Assembly: GCA_029262055.1 (NCBI GenBank)
Contig: JAJDAD010000017.1
Span: 1-37,132, forward strand
Origin: Candidatus Zhuqueibacterota bacterium
GTDB lineage: Bacteria > Zhuqueibacterota > Zhuqueibacteria > Oceanimicrobiales > Oceanimicrobiaceae
Direction of reading: 5' to 3'
Length of the DNA: 37,132 nt
The notes beneath the pieces were generated by a model, which saw only the letters and a program-made list of their open reading frames with translations, was not told the origin of the DNA and ran no database searches. Shown piece after piece: positions 1-8,961 of this stretch (position 1 is its first letter; the number at the start of each line of letters is the position of its first letter). Position numbers and translations under genes: made by a program.

Positions 1-390
1 CGTACCGTCGGGAGCGATCTCAGTCGTTATCGGAATATCTCCGATGTCCAGAGCTTTCACGCTAAACCCAAAGGTGCCGACACTGCCGAACTTCAGGCTC
101 AGGGCGGCATAGTTAATATTGATGTCAGCGATGTGGGTCATGTGCGTGAACATCGCGTCGGCCGTGTAGTCAGACCGGGCGATTCCCGCAGGGTTCCAGT
201 AAATCGCCTCGACGCCGGACACCGTCGCTATTGGCGCGCCACCCAACGCAATATAGCGCGCGCCAACCGGAATCAGCAGCTCTGAGGCGCCGTTGGTTCC
301 GGTCCGGTTCTCCTGTGCGATGGCATCACTGCCGGCCAGCAGAAGAACGGCCAGAGAAAAAACCACCAATTTACAAAAAATACCTTTCAT
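1..390 (-). CDS. PorV/PorQ-family outer membrane protein, N-terminal part
   Basis: The gene starts at an ATG at 390 and runs off the window, so only 130 codons are visible. The start is preceded by a GGAGAA ribosome binding site. Residues 1-25 form a signal peptide (hydrophobic run, then AIAQ). The mature part shows the family hallmark: a GARYIALGGAP segment followed by AIYWNPAGIAR. In type IX secretion PorV is an outer-membrane beta-barrel that carries cargo from the translocon to the attachment machinery; many FCB relatives have only general function. It is the last visible gene of an apparent minus-strand operon, directly after a secreted protein with a type-IX-like C-terminal domain, which fits a cargo/shuttle pairing. 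Family assignment is firm; the role in secretion is inference. Confidence 0.85.
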   Translation of the reverse strand, partial: MKGIFCKLVVFSLAVLLLAGSDAIAQENRTGTNGASELLIPVGARYIALGGAPIATVSGVEAIYWNPAGIARSDYTADAMFTHMTHIADININYAALSLKFGSVGTFGFSVKALDIGDIPITTEIAPDGT

Positions 391-437
391 TGCTTTTCTC
401 CTTATTTGCCTTCTCTTTTCAGGCTTTTACAATTCAG

Positions 438-474
438 TTGCAGCGGCGTCGCCAAAAGACAAACGCCGCTGCAA
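438..474 (-). promoter_or_regulatory. Intercistronic hairpin, 12-bp perfect stem
   Basis: Arms at 438-449 and 463-474 are perfectly complementary (TTGCAGCGGCGT with its reverse complement), with a 13-base loop. It lies between the secreted-protein gene and the PorV-like gene. No T-run follows on the minus strand, so it is not a standard intrinsic terminator. It may protect the 3' end of the upstream message or tune expression between the two cistrons. Confidence 0.6.
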
Positions 475-487
475 AATGCCATCATCA

Positions 488-3400
488 TTAGAAGTTGCGG
501 AGGAACTGCTGTTCCTGCACGATTACCAGCTTCAGGTCTTTGGTCGCACCGATACCGGGCATCTCGACGTGTGCGACATAGATACCACCGGCCACCGGCA
601 AACCATTCTCGTTCTGCAGGTCCCAGTTCATGAACTGCGTGTCATCATTCTTCTCTAACAATGCCACCTGAATACCAGCAAGGTTGAAGATGCGAATCGT
701 AGCCTGCTGCGGCAAGTGACTAAACGTAAGAAACCGCGTGAAGCGAGTCCCCTCAAAGGAATTCACGCCCATATACGGATTCGGGAATACATTCACCATC
801 TCGGCTGCATCCTGCTTGGCCAGCGCATTGCTCACCGTAGGCTCGAAGCCGGCAGTGGAGAACGTGAATGAATCATTGGGGGTATTCGGCTTGGTGGTAA
901 TGATGCGAATAATCGAACCGTCTTCCGGACGCAGTTGCGTTCCAGGAGCAACCTCGCCATCGGCAACCTCATCCCCATTCCAGTTAACCAGAACGGTCCT
1001 GCCGAATAGCTCTGGACTGCCAAAGTCGTAAGAGCCGCTGCCATCCACACCAGCCTGGAAAGCAAGGGTAGTATCGATTGCGCTGATGAAAGCAGTGTAA
1101 CCTGCTTCTCCCGGAGAGGTATCCACAGGCTGTCTCCAATAAATCCATGGCGTGAACGGATCATTGGTGCCGCCCGAAGCCGGATGGTCGTTAGGGTCTA
1201 ACTGGTAGGTCATACCGTCAGGGTCGGTTTGAATCCCCCCTCCCTGGACACTGTCAAGGAACCAAGGGATGACACGATAATCATCGCTCGCATCATCCGG
1301 GGTATTACTACCGATATTCCATAGCTCAAAAGGCACCTTAAGAAGAGCGCCGTCCAAAAATGCTTTTGAGGCCCAACTTTCTCCGGTAAATCGCATCTCC
1401 CAGTCAAACGGGATCACGCGGCTAAAGTTGGAACCGCGCAGAGACCGTCTAATAAACTCACTAAGAGAGCCACCGCCGCCACCGGCATGGAAAAACCAGT
1501 GCCCGGAACCAACTTGCTGCTCATCACCAGGCCGGGCTGGAACAGGGAAGCCCTGAAAGTCAGCAGCAGCGCCTGTGAATGGGTCAATTGGACCAGCGCC
1601 GTTGGCAACCATCAAGAAATTCTTGAAGCCGTCTGGCGCACCACCCACGATGGCCTTGAAGCCCTGGGTCGGCAGATAATTACTATCAGCCGTCTGGTTG
1701 GTTTGGTCCTCCAACACCATCTCGCCCGTGGTAGTATTTCTCATATGCCACACTGGTGCATTGCCGCCACCAGTTGTGTCGACGCTGAAGGTCACCTCAT
1801 AGCTGTCGCCCGTGAGTGCGGTGGGATCAGTGACCAGTACGGTAACGGAGCCATCGCTCACACCAGCGTGCTCGGCGGGTATGGTGTCGCCGGCGGTCGC
1901 CTGAAAGCGCTCACCCAGCTTAGTGGTCTGCGGAACAACCGTGACAATACTCGGGACACTTTCCAGGGACTTGACGGTAGCATCGCCGTTAAAGTTGTAC
2001 GCTGTTACGCCAAAAAAGTAAGTCTGGCCATTGATCAAGCCTAAATCCCGGATGAGATCCTGGTCCAATGTCAGGAGACGCCTGATGCCACTGTTGCTGC
2101 CCAGCTGCACCGGTGCCTCAAGAATAAGACCGGAGCGTTGGTCAAAAACTTCCTGTGAGACAACGGTCACCTCATTGATGGCGTCAAACGTCGCGATTCT
2201 CACGCCCTGGTCCAGCGAGGCGCCTGAAGACGGCAATTGATAAACGTTATACCCCTCAAAGGTGTAACCCTTATCACTGAAATTCTCGGTCGCATCTACA
2301 CCGGCCGGATTGCCGCCCCAATTCAAGAGAATCTCGCCATCCAACTCAGTTGCCTTAACAAGGGGAACAGGCGGTGCTTTTGCCAACTCGAACAGATTGT
2401 CAAAAGCATCCTGTGCGAACCGGTCCACAAACTTGAGAACGGCTACACTGGAAAGGCGGTCAGAACCGAGAGCCGCCAAAACTGCGACGACGGTTTCGTT
2501 GGTATCGCCAACACCCATGGTAAAAGGCCCGGAGGCGAGAAGTAAGCGACGATCACCTGGGTCTGCATCGAGATCGCCAGTGCCTGCAACAGGATCACCC
2601 GTCAAGACAAACTTGGTAACGTTACCAGCCTTGTCCAACCAGGGAGTGCGTGGGAACTCAGGACGTGGCCGGAAGCCGCGCAAAAGGTTCCACCACTGCA
2701 GTGTACCATTATAGTCACCACCACGCGTAGGATCTGAATCCTGCCCACCCGCCGCGAAGAAACCGAAGGTCGTCATCGGCAGGTTCCGAAAGCCGGCACG
2801 TTTCTGCAATCCAAAAATAGCTTCACTGCCTGCATCTTCTACCAGGGGCCCGGCAAAAAAGTCATAACCGGATGCCGGTGGCGGCAAGCCAGCCGAGGCA
2901 TAAGTCGCATCGTTAGAACTCGCATTATAAGCATAACCCAGACTAAGGCCTATATCTGAGCCGACAAAATCGTCTCCAAAGCTGCCGAGATCCGGGTCTG
3001 ACCATTGACAGAAATGCAGACTATCAATGGTCGCATTCTGTGGCGTGGTACTTGTTCCTTTGTAAATAAAACGGAACTGCTTAAAGACAATCTGCCCTAA
3101 GGCATCGGAGCGACTGTAGGCCCAAAGCGTTCCCTGCACTTCCATTCCGATTGCAGGGGACCCGTACAAAGTCTGTACCGCACCCGCGTCAAGATCGTTA
3201 CTTACATACCACACGACCTGATCGGCATCGGCGACGCCGGGCTCATCTGCCTCGGGAAAAAGCTTGGGGGTGCCATCCGCATTGAACTCAGGTGAGTATA
3301 CGCCGTTAGAGTCTGCATCATAAAAAGGCGCGCCCTTATGGGCCGGCCAATCCACCCAGTCCTGCCGATAAATATCGCGTACTGTCTGTATCTGAGCGCC

Positions 3401-3913
3401 ACTGACATTACTGGCGCTGATGGTGTTCTGTTCAGCCGCATCTTGCCGCAAGGCGGCATCAGTGGCTGTGGCAAAATCACGCCGGACACGCCAGATGCGG
3501 TCGACATTCTGCGCATCGGAAAAGTCTTCAGCATTACCCGCTGACAAGATCGCACCCGCAACAGTTCCGGTACTGTAGGTACCGCCGCCGACACGCAGCG
3601 CAGGCTCGGCGCCGTCATTGACAATACCGCCCCAAACCGGGCCATCAGCAAAAATGGCTGCTGTGGTGGGTGAACTGCCACGCGGAAAAATCAGACCACT
3701 ACAACCGGCCGGCGTGATCGAGGAAGTTCCATCCGCATAAATCCACATGGCCACCTGACCAATGTTGACCAGCGTCCGGTTTGTCACGCTCCCTTGCGTA
3801 GTACCTGCAAGGCGAGCATTATCAAGTTTGCCGTCGCTCTCTTTGGCGAGCATTGGACTGGCCAGCAACAGCAGCGCCAGAAAGAACGGCAGGATTCTTA
3901 AAAGTCTATTCAT
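488..3913 (-). CDS. Large secreted protein with FlgD-like/type-IX-like C-terminal domain
   Basis: A protein of about 1141 residues exported by a clear signal peptide (residues 1-24, hydrophobic run ending SPMLAKES). I chose the ATG at 3913 because GGAGG lies about 11 bases upstream; an ATG six codons earlier would put the signal behind a charged extension. The middle part is Asp/Gly/Thr-rich beta-type sequence. Around residues 515-620 it looks like a fibronectin type III domain (ILLNW, then GYNVYQLP). From about 1037 it ends in a FlgD/CTD-like Ig fold (NVFPNPY, ATIRIFNLAG, WDLQNENG, GGIYVAHVE, LKLVIV), the kind of tail used for surface attachment through type IX secretion. It sits between a TonB receptor and a PorV-like gene. 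The biological activity of the body is not recognisable. Confidence 0.85.
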   Translation of the reverse strand: MNRLLRILPFFLALLLLASPMLAKESDGKLDNARLAGTTQGSVTNRTLVNIGQVAMWIYADGTSSITPAGCSGLIFPRGSSPTTAAIFADGPVWGGIVNDGAEPALRVGGGTYSTGTVAGAILSAGNAEDFSDAQNVDRIWRVRRDFATATDAALRQDAAEQNTISASNVSGAQIQTVRDIYRQDWVDWPAHKGAPFYDADSNGVYSPEFNADGTPKLFPEADEPGVADADQVVWYVSNDLDAGAVQTLYGSPAIGMEVQGTLWAYSRSDALGQIVFKQFRFIYKGTSTTPQNATIDSLHFCQWSDPDLGSFGDDFVGSDIGLSLGYAYNASSNDATYASAGLPPPASGYDFFAGPLVEDAGSEAIFGLQKRAGFRNLPMTTFGFFAAGGQDSDPTRGGDYNGTLQWWNLLRGFRPRPEFPRTPWLDKAGNVTKFVLTGDPVAGTGDLDADPGDRRLLLASGPFTMGVGDTNETVVAVLAALGSDRLSSVAVLKFVDRFAQDAFDNLFELAKAPPVPLVKATELDGEILLNWGGNPAGVDATENFSDKGYTFEGYNVYQLPSSGASLDQGVRIATFDAINEVTVVSQEVFDQRSGLILEAPVQLGSNSGIRRLLTLDQDLIRDLGLINGQTYFFGVTAYNFNGDATVKSLESVPSIVTVVPQTTKLGERFQATAGDTIPAEHAGVSDGSVTVLVTDPTALTGDSYEVTFSVDTTGGGNAPVWHMRNTTTGEMVLEDQTNQTADSNYLPTQGFKAIVGGAPDGFKNFLMVANGAGPIDPFTGAAADFQGFPVPARPGDEQQVGSGHWFFHAGGGGGSLSEFIRRSLRGSNFSRVIPFDWEMRFTGESWASKAFLDGALLKVPFELWNIGSNTPDDASDDYRVIPWFLDSVQGGGIQTDPDGMTYQLDPNDHPASGGTNDPFTPWIYWRQPVDTSPGEAGYTAFISAIDTTLAFQAGVDGSGSYDFGSPELFGRTVLVNWNGDEVADGEVAPGTQLRPEDGSIIRIITTKPNTPNDSFTFSTAGFEPTVSNALAKQDAAEMVNVFPNPYMGVNSFEGTRFTRFLTFSHLPQQATIRIFNLAGIQVALLEKNDDTQFMNWDLQNENGLPVAGGIYVAHVEMPGIGATKDLKLVIVQEQQFLRNF

Positions 3914-3953
3914 CAGATCCTTTACCTCCATAATTTATTAGCCCGTATATCTG

Positions 3954-3984
3954 GTGTTGGGCCCTGCGGGACAGGGCCCAACAC
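3954..3984 (-). promoter_or_regulatory. Intercistronic hairpin, 13-bp perfect stem
   Basis: Arms at 3954-3966 and 3972-3984 pair perfectly (GTGTTGGGCCCTG with its reverse complement) around a 5-base loop. It lies between the TonB receptor stop and the secreted-protein start. There is no T-tract on the minus strand. The very stable stem suggests 3'-end protection of the receptor message or partial attenuation of the downstream genes. Confidence 0.65.
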
Positions 3985-4003
3985 GGAAAGATATGTGATC
4001 CCT

Positions 4004-7000
4004 TTAGAATTCGATTCTGGCGCCGACACGGATCAAGCGCGGCACACCCAGGACCTCGAGTCCACTAGTATTACTCTGGTCCTGGCGGAAGTTGATGGCA
4101 TTGCCACCGCCATTGATCGCACGATAGAGCGCCTCATAAGCCTGAGCGCCAGTGCTGGCCGCCAAACCGTTCTGGGCAGCAGTTGTTCCGCGTGACTGGA
4201 TAACCGAAGCACTCAGAGCGCTATCGTCCAGAAAGCCATCGTTAAACGCATTGCCAGACCGGTTGAAGACATTGATGACATTTTCGCGGTCCAGGAGGTT
4301 CTGCACGTAGAAGTAAAAATTCGTGTCAAACTTCCCGAAGTTGACTGTCTTATCCACGCGCAAGTCAAGCTGGAAATTCCACGGCGTTGTCGACGCGTTG
4401 ATGTTCTCGTTTGCCAACCGCGAACGAGGATCCGTGATCTGGCCACCAAAGGACTCATCTTGCTGACCTAAATCTCCGCGTGCAAAAGTGTACGGATGGC
4501 CGCTGCGGAAGGTAAGCAGCAGATTGGCGCCCAATTGCTCGAGCACTGTCCCGCCTTCGCCACGTCCCCAACGGTAATCAACGTTGAAGGAGCCTGTCTG
4601 TGACCTGTGGAAATCCAACGGTGAAATGGTCGTAGCCGCATCCTGTAGCAACTCAACATTGGCGATATTCGCAGACGGCACAGAACCGGTACCAAGCGCT
4701 CTCGAGAACGTATAGTTCACCTGAGCTGACACACGACTTGTTCTGCGCAACGTCAGAGACAGCTCAACCCCGGCAGTGGTCGCAAAGTCACCATTACGCA
4801 GGATATTGTAGTCACCTGAAGACGAAGTCGCATCCGCCGTTACGCGGTCGAGCAGGATCTGGTCTTTGATGTTCTTGTAAAAAGTAGTCACATCAAAAGC
4901 CGCGTTATCACTGAACTGCTGGTTAAACCCGATCTCGTACTGCGTGGTGATTTCGGGATCCAGCCCTTGACCAGTCGAGTTGGTCTGAAATGAGGTGCCA
5001 CCCCGGAAGATAGCATCGTACCAGGTGGAGCCATTGTAGAGATCCGTCAGCCTCGGCGCTTGCACAAAACGGCCATACTGCATGTGGAATACCGTACGGT
5101 CGGTGACCGGGAAGGCCAGACCTATACGCGGACTGAGCTCGACGGCCGCATCTTTCTCAATTATCTGGTCTTCAAACAGACCACGATTGGCCACGTCCCA
5201 TGGCGGGTTGGACGGATCGACAAACTCGAAATCATCGTTGTCGATGACGTCGATGCGTATACCGGCATTGATGACCAGGTCACTGGCCTCAAACTTGTCC
5301 TGCAAGTAGGCCGACAAGTACTTCGGGTTCCTGGCACCGTCAACGCCACTGGCATCAATTTCATTGCCAAATACGTCATACCCGTAAGTCAGTCGCCCAC
5401 TATTGCCCAATAGAACGGCATACTCACGCTGGGCCTGAGCATCACCCTCGACAGCCCGCCTGAAAATGTCGGGGTTCGAGCGGGCACCTGTCAGTGCGTT
5501 TCGCGCACCAATAGAACTGTAGCTAAAGTTACGGGCCGTCCAGCGCTCATAGGAAACACCGAACTTGACTTCGTGCTGTGGCAACTGGGTGGTAAAATTA
5601 AAAGTACCACCAACGTATCCACGCCTTCTCTTGGTCAGACCATTGTTGACGGGAGACCCGGGCGCAACGAAATCAAAGCCGTAGATCTCCATATCCTGCG
5701 TTCCACCTGCCCACGGGTTGGTGAGGCCGCTAAAGTCGATTCCCTCAGCCGCGTTCGCAGTACTGTCCCAATAGGCGAAAAAGTCGTTCTCGAAAATCGG
5801 GTCGTACTGATACTCCCTGCGATCGAACACATTAAGATTTACCTCATAGAACGACTTGGAGCTGAGCAGATGGGTCATCTTCAGGTTCAGCAAAGCAGTG
5901 CTAACCTCTTCTTCCTCAATACGATCCTGGTTAAACATATCGTTAATGAGGTTTCCAAGTATCTCGTTTTGCTTGCGCCAGGACGCGGTAGCGCCGAGCC
6001 GAAAGATAAATGGCTTGGCATCCAGCACCAGGGTTCCATTACCGATCCACTCTTCGCGGGTTGCATTGGGCACATTGCCCTCCGGCATGACGATGCCCTG
6101 CGCTTGCAGACGTCGTTCGAGATCACTGTAGCCGTCTTCACCAAGTTCGCCACGGTTGGTTTCCAGAATAATCGGGAAACGATTGTTGGCAAAATCGGGA
6201 GTGTCGGAATGCTGAAAGTTGAAACCGCGATTGAAGCGCTGGATGCGGTCATCGACCAACCTTCTTTCACCAGCAACAAAAAAACGCAGCTTGTTGCCAA
6301 AACCCGGAACAGGACCACCCAAAGTAGCGGTCAAATCTCTATACCCGTAAGAGTTGGTGCTCAGGAACTCATCACCTTCACTGGCAAAATCATCAGTCTC
6401 TGCCTGAAAGGTGAAATGGTACTCAGGACCACCACTCTTGAGGGTCTGACGCACGATACCTGCACTCGCGCCACCAAACTCGGCATTAAAACCACCGGCC
6501 TGAATTTGGAACTCCTCCAACGCTTCCGGAATAACGGATATGGGATTGTCGCCACCAAGGGAACTGGCGGCATCGCCCATCCGGTCACGCACATTGGCGC
6601 CCTCCAGGAAAAATCCGGTACTGTTCTCACGACCACCGCGAATAAAGATATTGTTGTTCACGGTGATGACACCCGGCTGCAAGGCCACTGCTGCACCAAC
6701 GCCACGAAGAGGCAGATTCTTGATATCTTCGTAGCCGCGAATGCGGACAGCGTTTGTCGCGTTTTTGTTGACCAACGGCCGTTCAGCAACGATACTGATT
6801 TCACTTACTTCCAAGGCCTCGCTCGGTAACTGGAACGACAAGTCGGTAGTCAAGCCAGAGTTCACGCGAACGTTGTCAACCGTTACGTCGCGATAACCGA
6901 TAAACGCGCCCCGCACCGAATAGGCACCGGTCGGGACAGACAAGACAACAAAGTTCCCGTTAACATCCGTAGCAGCACCCAGCGTAGTACCAACGATCAC

Positions 7001-7132
7001 AACGTTGGCGCCGGGCAGCGCATCCCCAGTCTCACGGTCAATGACCCGACCGGAGATCTTTCCTGACTGGGAGAAGGCAACGGAGGTCAACAGGAGCACG
7101 GCGACCATGATCATAAATAATTTACGAACCAT
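4004..7132 (-). CDS. SusC-like TonB-dependent receptor with carboxypeptidase-regulatory-like domain
   Basis: A 1042-residue outer-membrane receptor that takes up an unknown ligand using energy from the TonB complex. Signal peptide 1-21 (ends VAFSQ). Residues about 24-110 form a carboxypeptidase-regulatory-like fold (GKISGRVIDRETGDALPGAN, then GAYSVRGAFIGYRDV). The plug follows at about 130-240, with IFIRGGRENS and a GGFNAEFGGASAGIV segment typical of plug ends. The rest is a beta-barrel with many aromatic/hydrophobic alternations, ending in Phe after VGARIEF, the usual outer-membrane signature. AAGGAGG precedes the ATG. It lies 65 bases after the DUF4397 lipoprotein gene and 90 before the secreted-protein gene, so co-transcription is likely. 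The substrate cannot be read from sequence. Confidence 0.92.
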   Translation of the reverse strand: MVRKLFMIMVAVLLLTSVAFSQSGKISGRVIDRETGDALPGANVVIVGTTLGAATDVNGNFVVLSVPTGAYSVRGAFIGYRDVTVDNVRVNSGLTTDLSFQLPSEALEVSEISIVAERPLVNKNATNAVRIRGYEDIKNLPLRGVGAAVALQPGVITVNNNIFIRGGRENSTGFFLEGANVRDRMGDAASSLGGDNPISVIPEALEEFQIQAGGFNAEFGGASAGIVRQTLKSGGPEYHFTFQAETDDFASEGDEFLSTNSYGYRDLTATLGGPVPGFGNKLRFFVAGERRLVDDRIQRFNRGFNFQHSDTPDFANNRFPIILETNRGELGEDGYSDLERRLQAQGIVMPEGNVPNATREEWIGNGTLVLDAKPFIFRLGATASWRKQNEILGNLINDMFNQDRIEEEEVSTALLNLKMTHLLSSKSFYEVNLNVFDRREYQYDPIFENDFFAYWDSTANAAEGIDFSGLTNPWAGGTQDMEIYGFDFVAPGSPVNNGLTKRRRGYVGGTFNFTTQLPQHEVKFGVSYERWTARNFSYSSIGARNALTGARSNPDIFRRAVEGDAQAQREYAVLLGNSGRLTYGYDVFGNEIDASGVDGARNPKYLSAYLQDKFEASDLVINAGIRIDVIDNDDFEFVDPSNPPWDVANRGLFEDQIIEKDAAVELSPRIGLAFPVTDRTVFHMQYGRFVQAPRLTDLYNGSTWYDAIFRGGTSFQTNSTGQGLDPEITTQYEIGFNQQFSDNAAFDVTTFYKNIKDQILLDRVTADATSSSGDYNILRNGDFATTAGVELSLTLRRTSRVSAQVNYTFSRALGTGSVPSANIANVELLQDAATTISPLDFHRSQTGSFNVDYRWGRGEGGTVLEQLGANLLLTFRSGHPYTFARGDLGQQDESFGGQITDPRSRLANENINASTTPWNFQLDLRVDKTVNFGKFDTNFYFYVQNLLDRENVINVFNRSGNAFNDGFLDDSALSASVIQSRGTTAAQNGLAASTGAQAYEALYRAINGGGNAINFRQDQSNTSGLEVLGVPRLIRVGARIEF

Positions 7133-7197
7133 TACTTACCTCCTTAAATCCACATTACTGTTGTTTACAATTCATAGATTTGGCTTAACGCCGGCGA

Positions 7198-7878
7198 TTA
7201 GTTGTCCGACAGGCTCACTAAAGACAAGGCGCCACTCGCATCGCTCACCAAAACAGAGGTGCTGCGAGCATTGCCGACATCCACTGATGCGGACGTGGCA
7301 GCAGTGGAGTCGCCTGCCGCAAAAACACTGACCGTATAAGTGCCGGACGGGATGCTCAGATAGCTCCCAACATCTTTGAAGGACATACCCGACAACGTGA
7401 TCGAGGTATCAGAGCCAGCTACGGTTACATCCACATCCGGTCCTGCGCCAGTGGTAGTGGCAGCCCCATGTACAACGCGGACTTTGCCTGTAGCGGTTTG
7501 AGCCGGATCAAAAATACGGCGTTCAACCAATTTAATGAATTCCCGGAAAGTAGTGGTGAGAGGCAAAACCAACACCGTCGCTCTCTGGTCCGTAGTCATG
7601 GCAACACGTAATGTATCACCGCTACCGCCAATCACACCAACGCGATTGCCAGCAGGGTAAGTCTGGTGCGAATTAGCCTGGCCAAAACCCAGACCAGTCG
7701 CAGCCGGCCCCAAATCAAAAGTCATGTCCGCCGATGACAACTCGGAAGCGTTCAGAACACGATACTCCGCCTCAAGTGTCGGTGGGGTCGGACCATTTGA
7801 AGGGACGTCTGTACAACCCACTAGCCATACCACCAGCAAAAGCACGGATAGCATAACCATTGTCGATCGTAACTTCAT
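7198..7878 (-). CDS. DUF4397-domain lipoprotein
   Basis: A 226-residue lipoprotein. The N-terminus has a short hydrophobic run and a lipobox (LVGC, Cys22), so the mature protein is probably anchored in the outer membrane or periplasmic face. The body fits the DUF4397 family: RVLNAS near the start, a later repeat of the same element (VRVVHGAA, PDVDVTVAG), and SIPSGTYTVSVFAAG, giving two beta-sandwich halves. Function in this family is unknown. GGAGGAGG stands 7 bases before the ATG. It is the first gene of the four-gene surface operon and is followed by the TonB receptor, so it may be a receptor-associated surface lipoprotein; that role is inference. Confidence 0.82.
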   Translation of the reverse strand: MKLRSTMVMLSVLLLVVWLVGCTDVPSNGPTPPTLEAEYRVLNASELSSADMTFDLGPAATGLGFGQANSHQTYPAGNRVGVIGGSGDTLRVAMTTDQRATVLVLPLTTTFREFIKLVERRIFDPAQTATGKVRVVHGAATTTGAGPDVDVTVAGSDTSITLSGMSFKDVGSYLSIPSGTYTVSVFAAGDSTAATSASVDVGNARSTSVLVSDASGALSLVSLSDN

Positions 7879-8068
7879 ACAAATACCTCCTCCATTAGAT
7901 TAGTAAGTTAATATCTTTGGCATTTCACTAACATGGCAGTTCATCCAACTTTGTTCTCTTAGCCCAATCCCAGTGCATCCGGATGACCGAACTTCGAGAA
8001 AAGATTAACCAGCCACCTCCTTTCAGAGTGAGTTCTTACCTATGAATTTGAGTGATTGTTATTTCTTA

Positions 8069-8097
8069 ATTAAAAAGGAATTGTCACAAGAATGCAA
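8069..8097 (-). promoter_or_regulatory. Probable sigma-70 promoter for the surface operon
   Basis: On the minus strand TTGCAT (8092-8097) and TTTAAT (8069-8074) are separated by 17 bases, giving a transcript with a leader of roughly 185 bases before the DUF4397 gene. The leader contains an AAGGAGGTGG block (around 8020) not followed by an obvious gene. The surrounding sequence is AT-rich, so a chance match is possible. Confidence 0.45.
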
Positions 8098-8467
8098 CAC
8101 TAGCACCCGACCAGCAAACTCCATACCAGTGCATATGATTCGAGTGACGAAAAAAACGACACGCCACAAGGACTTATATTAACAAGTTGTTAAGGGTGGC
8201 GATGGAAATGGTGTGAGATATGGGGCAGTCCAGGTAGGTGCAATTTCATTCACAGCTTGAAACGGGATTTGCACAGAGGCACTGAAAAGACGTCAAAACT
8301 GACTTAGTTCATCGTCGGATATGGCAGGGGGGTGTTTCTTATAAACAACGCTCACCTGAACCAGGCACGATTCAGCATACTGCTTCATACCAACCGCAAC
8401 GATAGACGAATCCCTAAAAACAGTCGATGCCGGACACCGCGACCAGTAATCCCTGACAGGAGATCGC
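8098..8467. other. Intergenic stretch with no recognised gene
   Basis: Between the probable promoter of the surface operon and the end of the NTF2-like gene there is about 370 bases. Reading both strands I see only short open frames without ribosome binding sites, no strong hairpin with a T-tract, and no tRNA-like fold. It may carry the 3' end of the upstream transcript and operator sequence. Confidence 0.5.
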
Positions 8468-8896
8468 TTACTTACCAGCCTTGCTATAGACGCTATGTAC
8501 GATTAGCCACTGTCCGTAAAGCTTCATCAGGGATAGGTAGTATGTAAAACGAAAGTCGCTGAAAGTGGAGAGGGTTTTCACCATTGCGGTATTTCCAGCA
8601 ATATCGATTGATACAATTTCATTGTTACGAACAGGTGGCTTGGTGGGTCTCTTGATTCGATCATACCACATGTATTGCGTCAGTTGCTTGAGCTCACCCG
8701 AGCGGGTGGTGTAGAAAATGCGCGCGTCAGGATGAAACGCCTGCTTTAGCACATTCACATCATAATTACTGACGCCGGAAAAGAACTTCTGAACGGTCTC
8801 CGCGATCGCCGGCCTGTCCTCCTCTTCACCTGCTAAAGAAAACTCACTGGTCCCTGTAAAAAGCAATAGGCTGACCGCCAGTATTGTAATCCTCAT
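8468..8896 (-). CDS. Secreted NTF2-like (putative lumazine-binding/SnoaL-type) protein
   Basis: A 142-residue protein with a signal peptide (residues 1-22) and an NTF2-like alpha+beta cone fold. The mature part begins with an AIAETVQKFFSGVSNYD helix, followed by LKQAFHPDARIFYTT and an ending typical of the family (YYLSLMKLYGQWLIVHSVYSK). The pattern matches the putative lumazine-binding family (Lumazine_bd_2) and DUF4440 relatives, whose members are mostly small-molecule binders or enzymes of unknown substrate. AGGAGGT precedes the ATG at good spacing. It lies 65 bases after the NtrC-family regulator, possibly in the same transcript. The ligand is unknown. Confidence 0.75.
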   Translation of the reverse strand: MRITILAVSLLLFTGTSEFSLAGEEEDRPAIAETVQKFFSGVSNYDVNVLKQAFHPDARIFYTTRSGELKQLTQYMWYDRIKRPTKPPVRNNEIVSIDIAGNTAMVKTLSTFSDFRFTYYLSLMKLYGQWLIVHSVYSKAGK

Positions 8897-8961
8897 CTAA
8901 TGACCTCCTGGTCCTGACTCACATAGTTGTCGGAATGTCAAGCGCTTCAGGCACGCTTGAT

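Noticed and set aside
5573-6829. 418-codon open frame on the plus strand
   Set aside because: It lies wholly antisense to the TonB receptor, has no ribosome binding site and no recognisable domain; it is a shadow of the receptor's codon use.
8938-8960. Perfect 7-bp stem between the NtrC-type and NTF2-like genes
   Set aside because: It has no T-tract on the minus strand and is short, so I did not call it a terminator.
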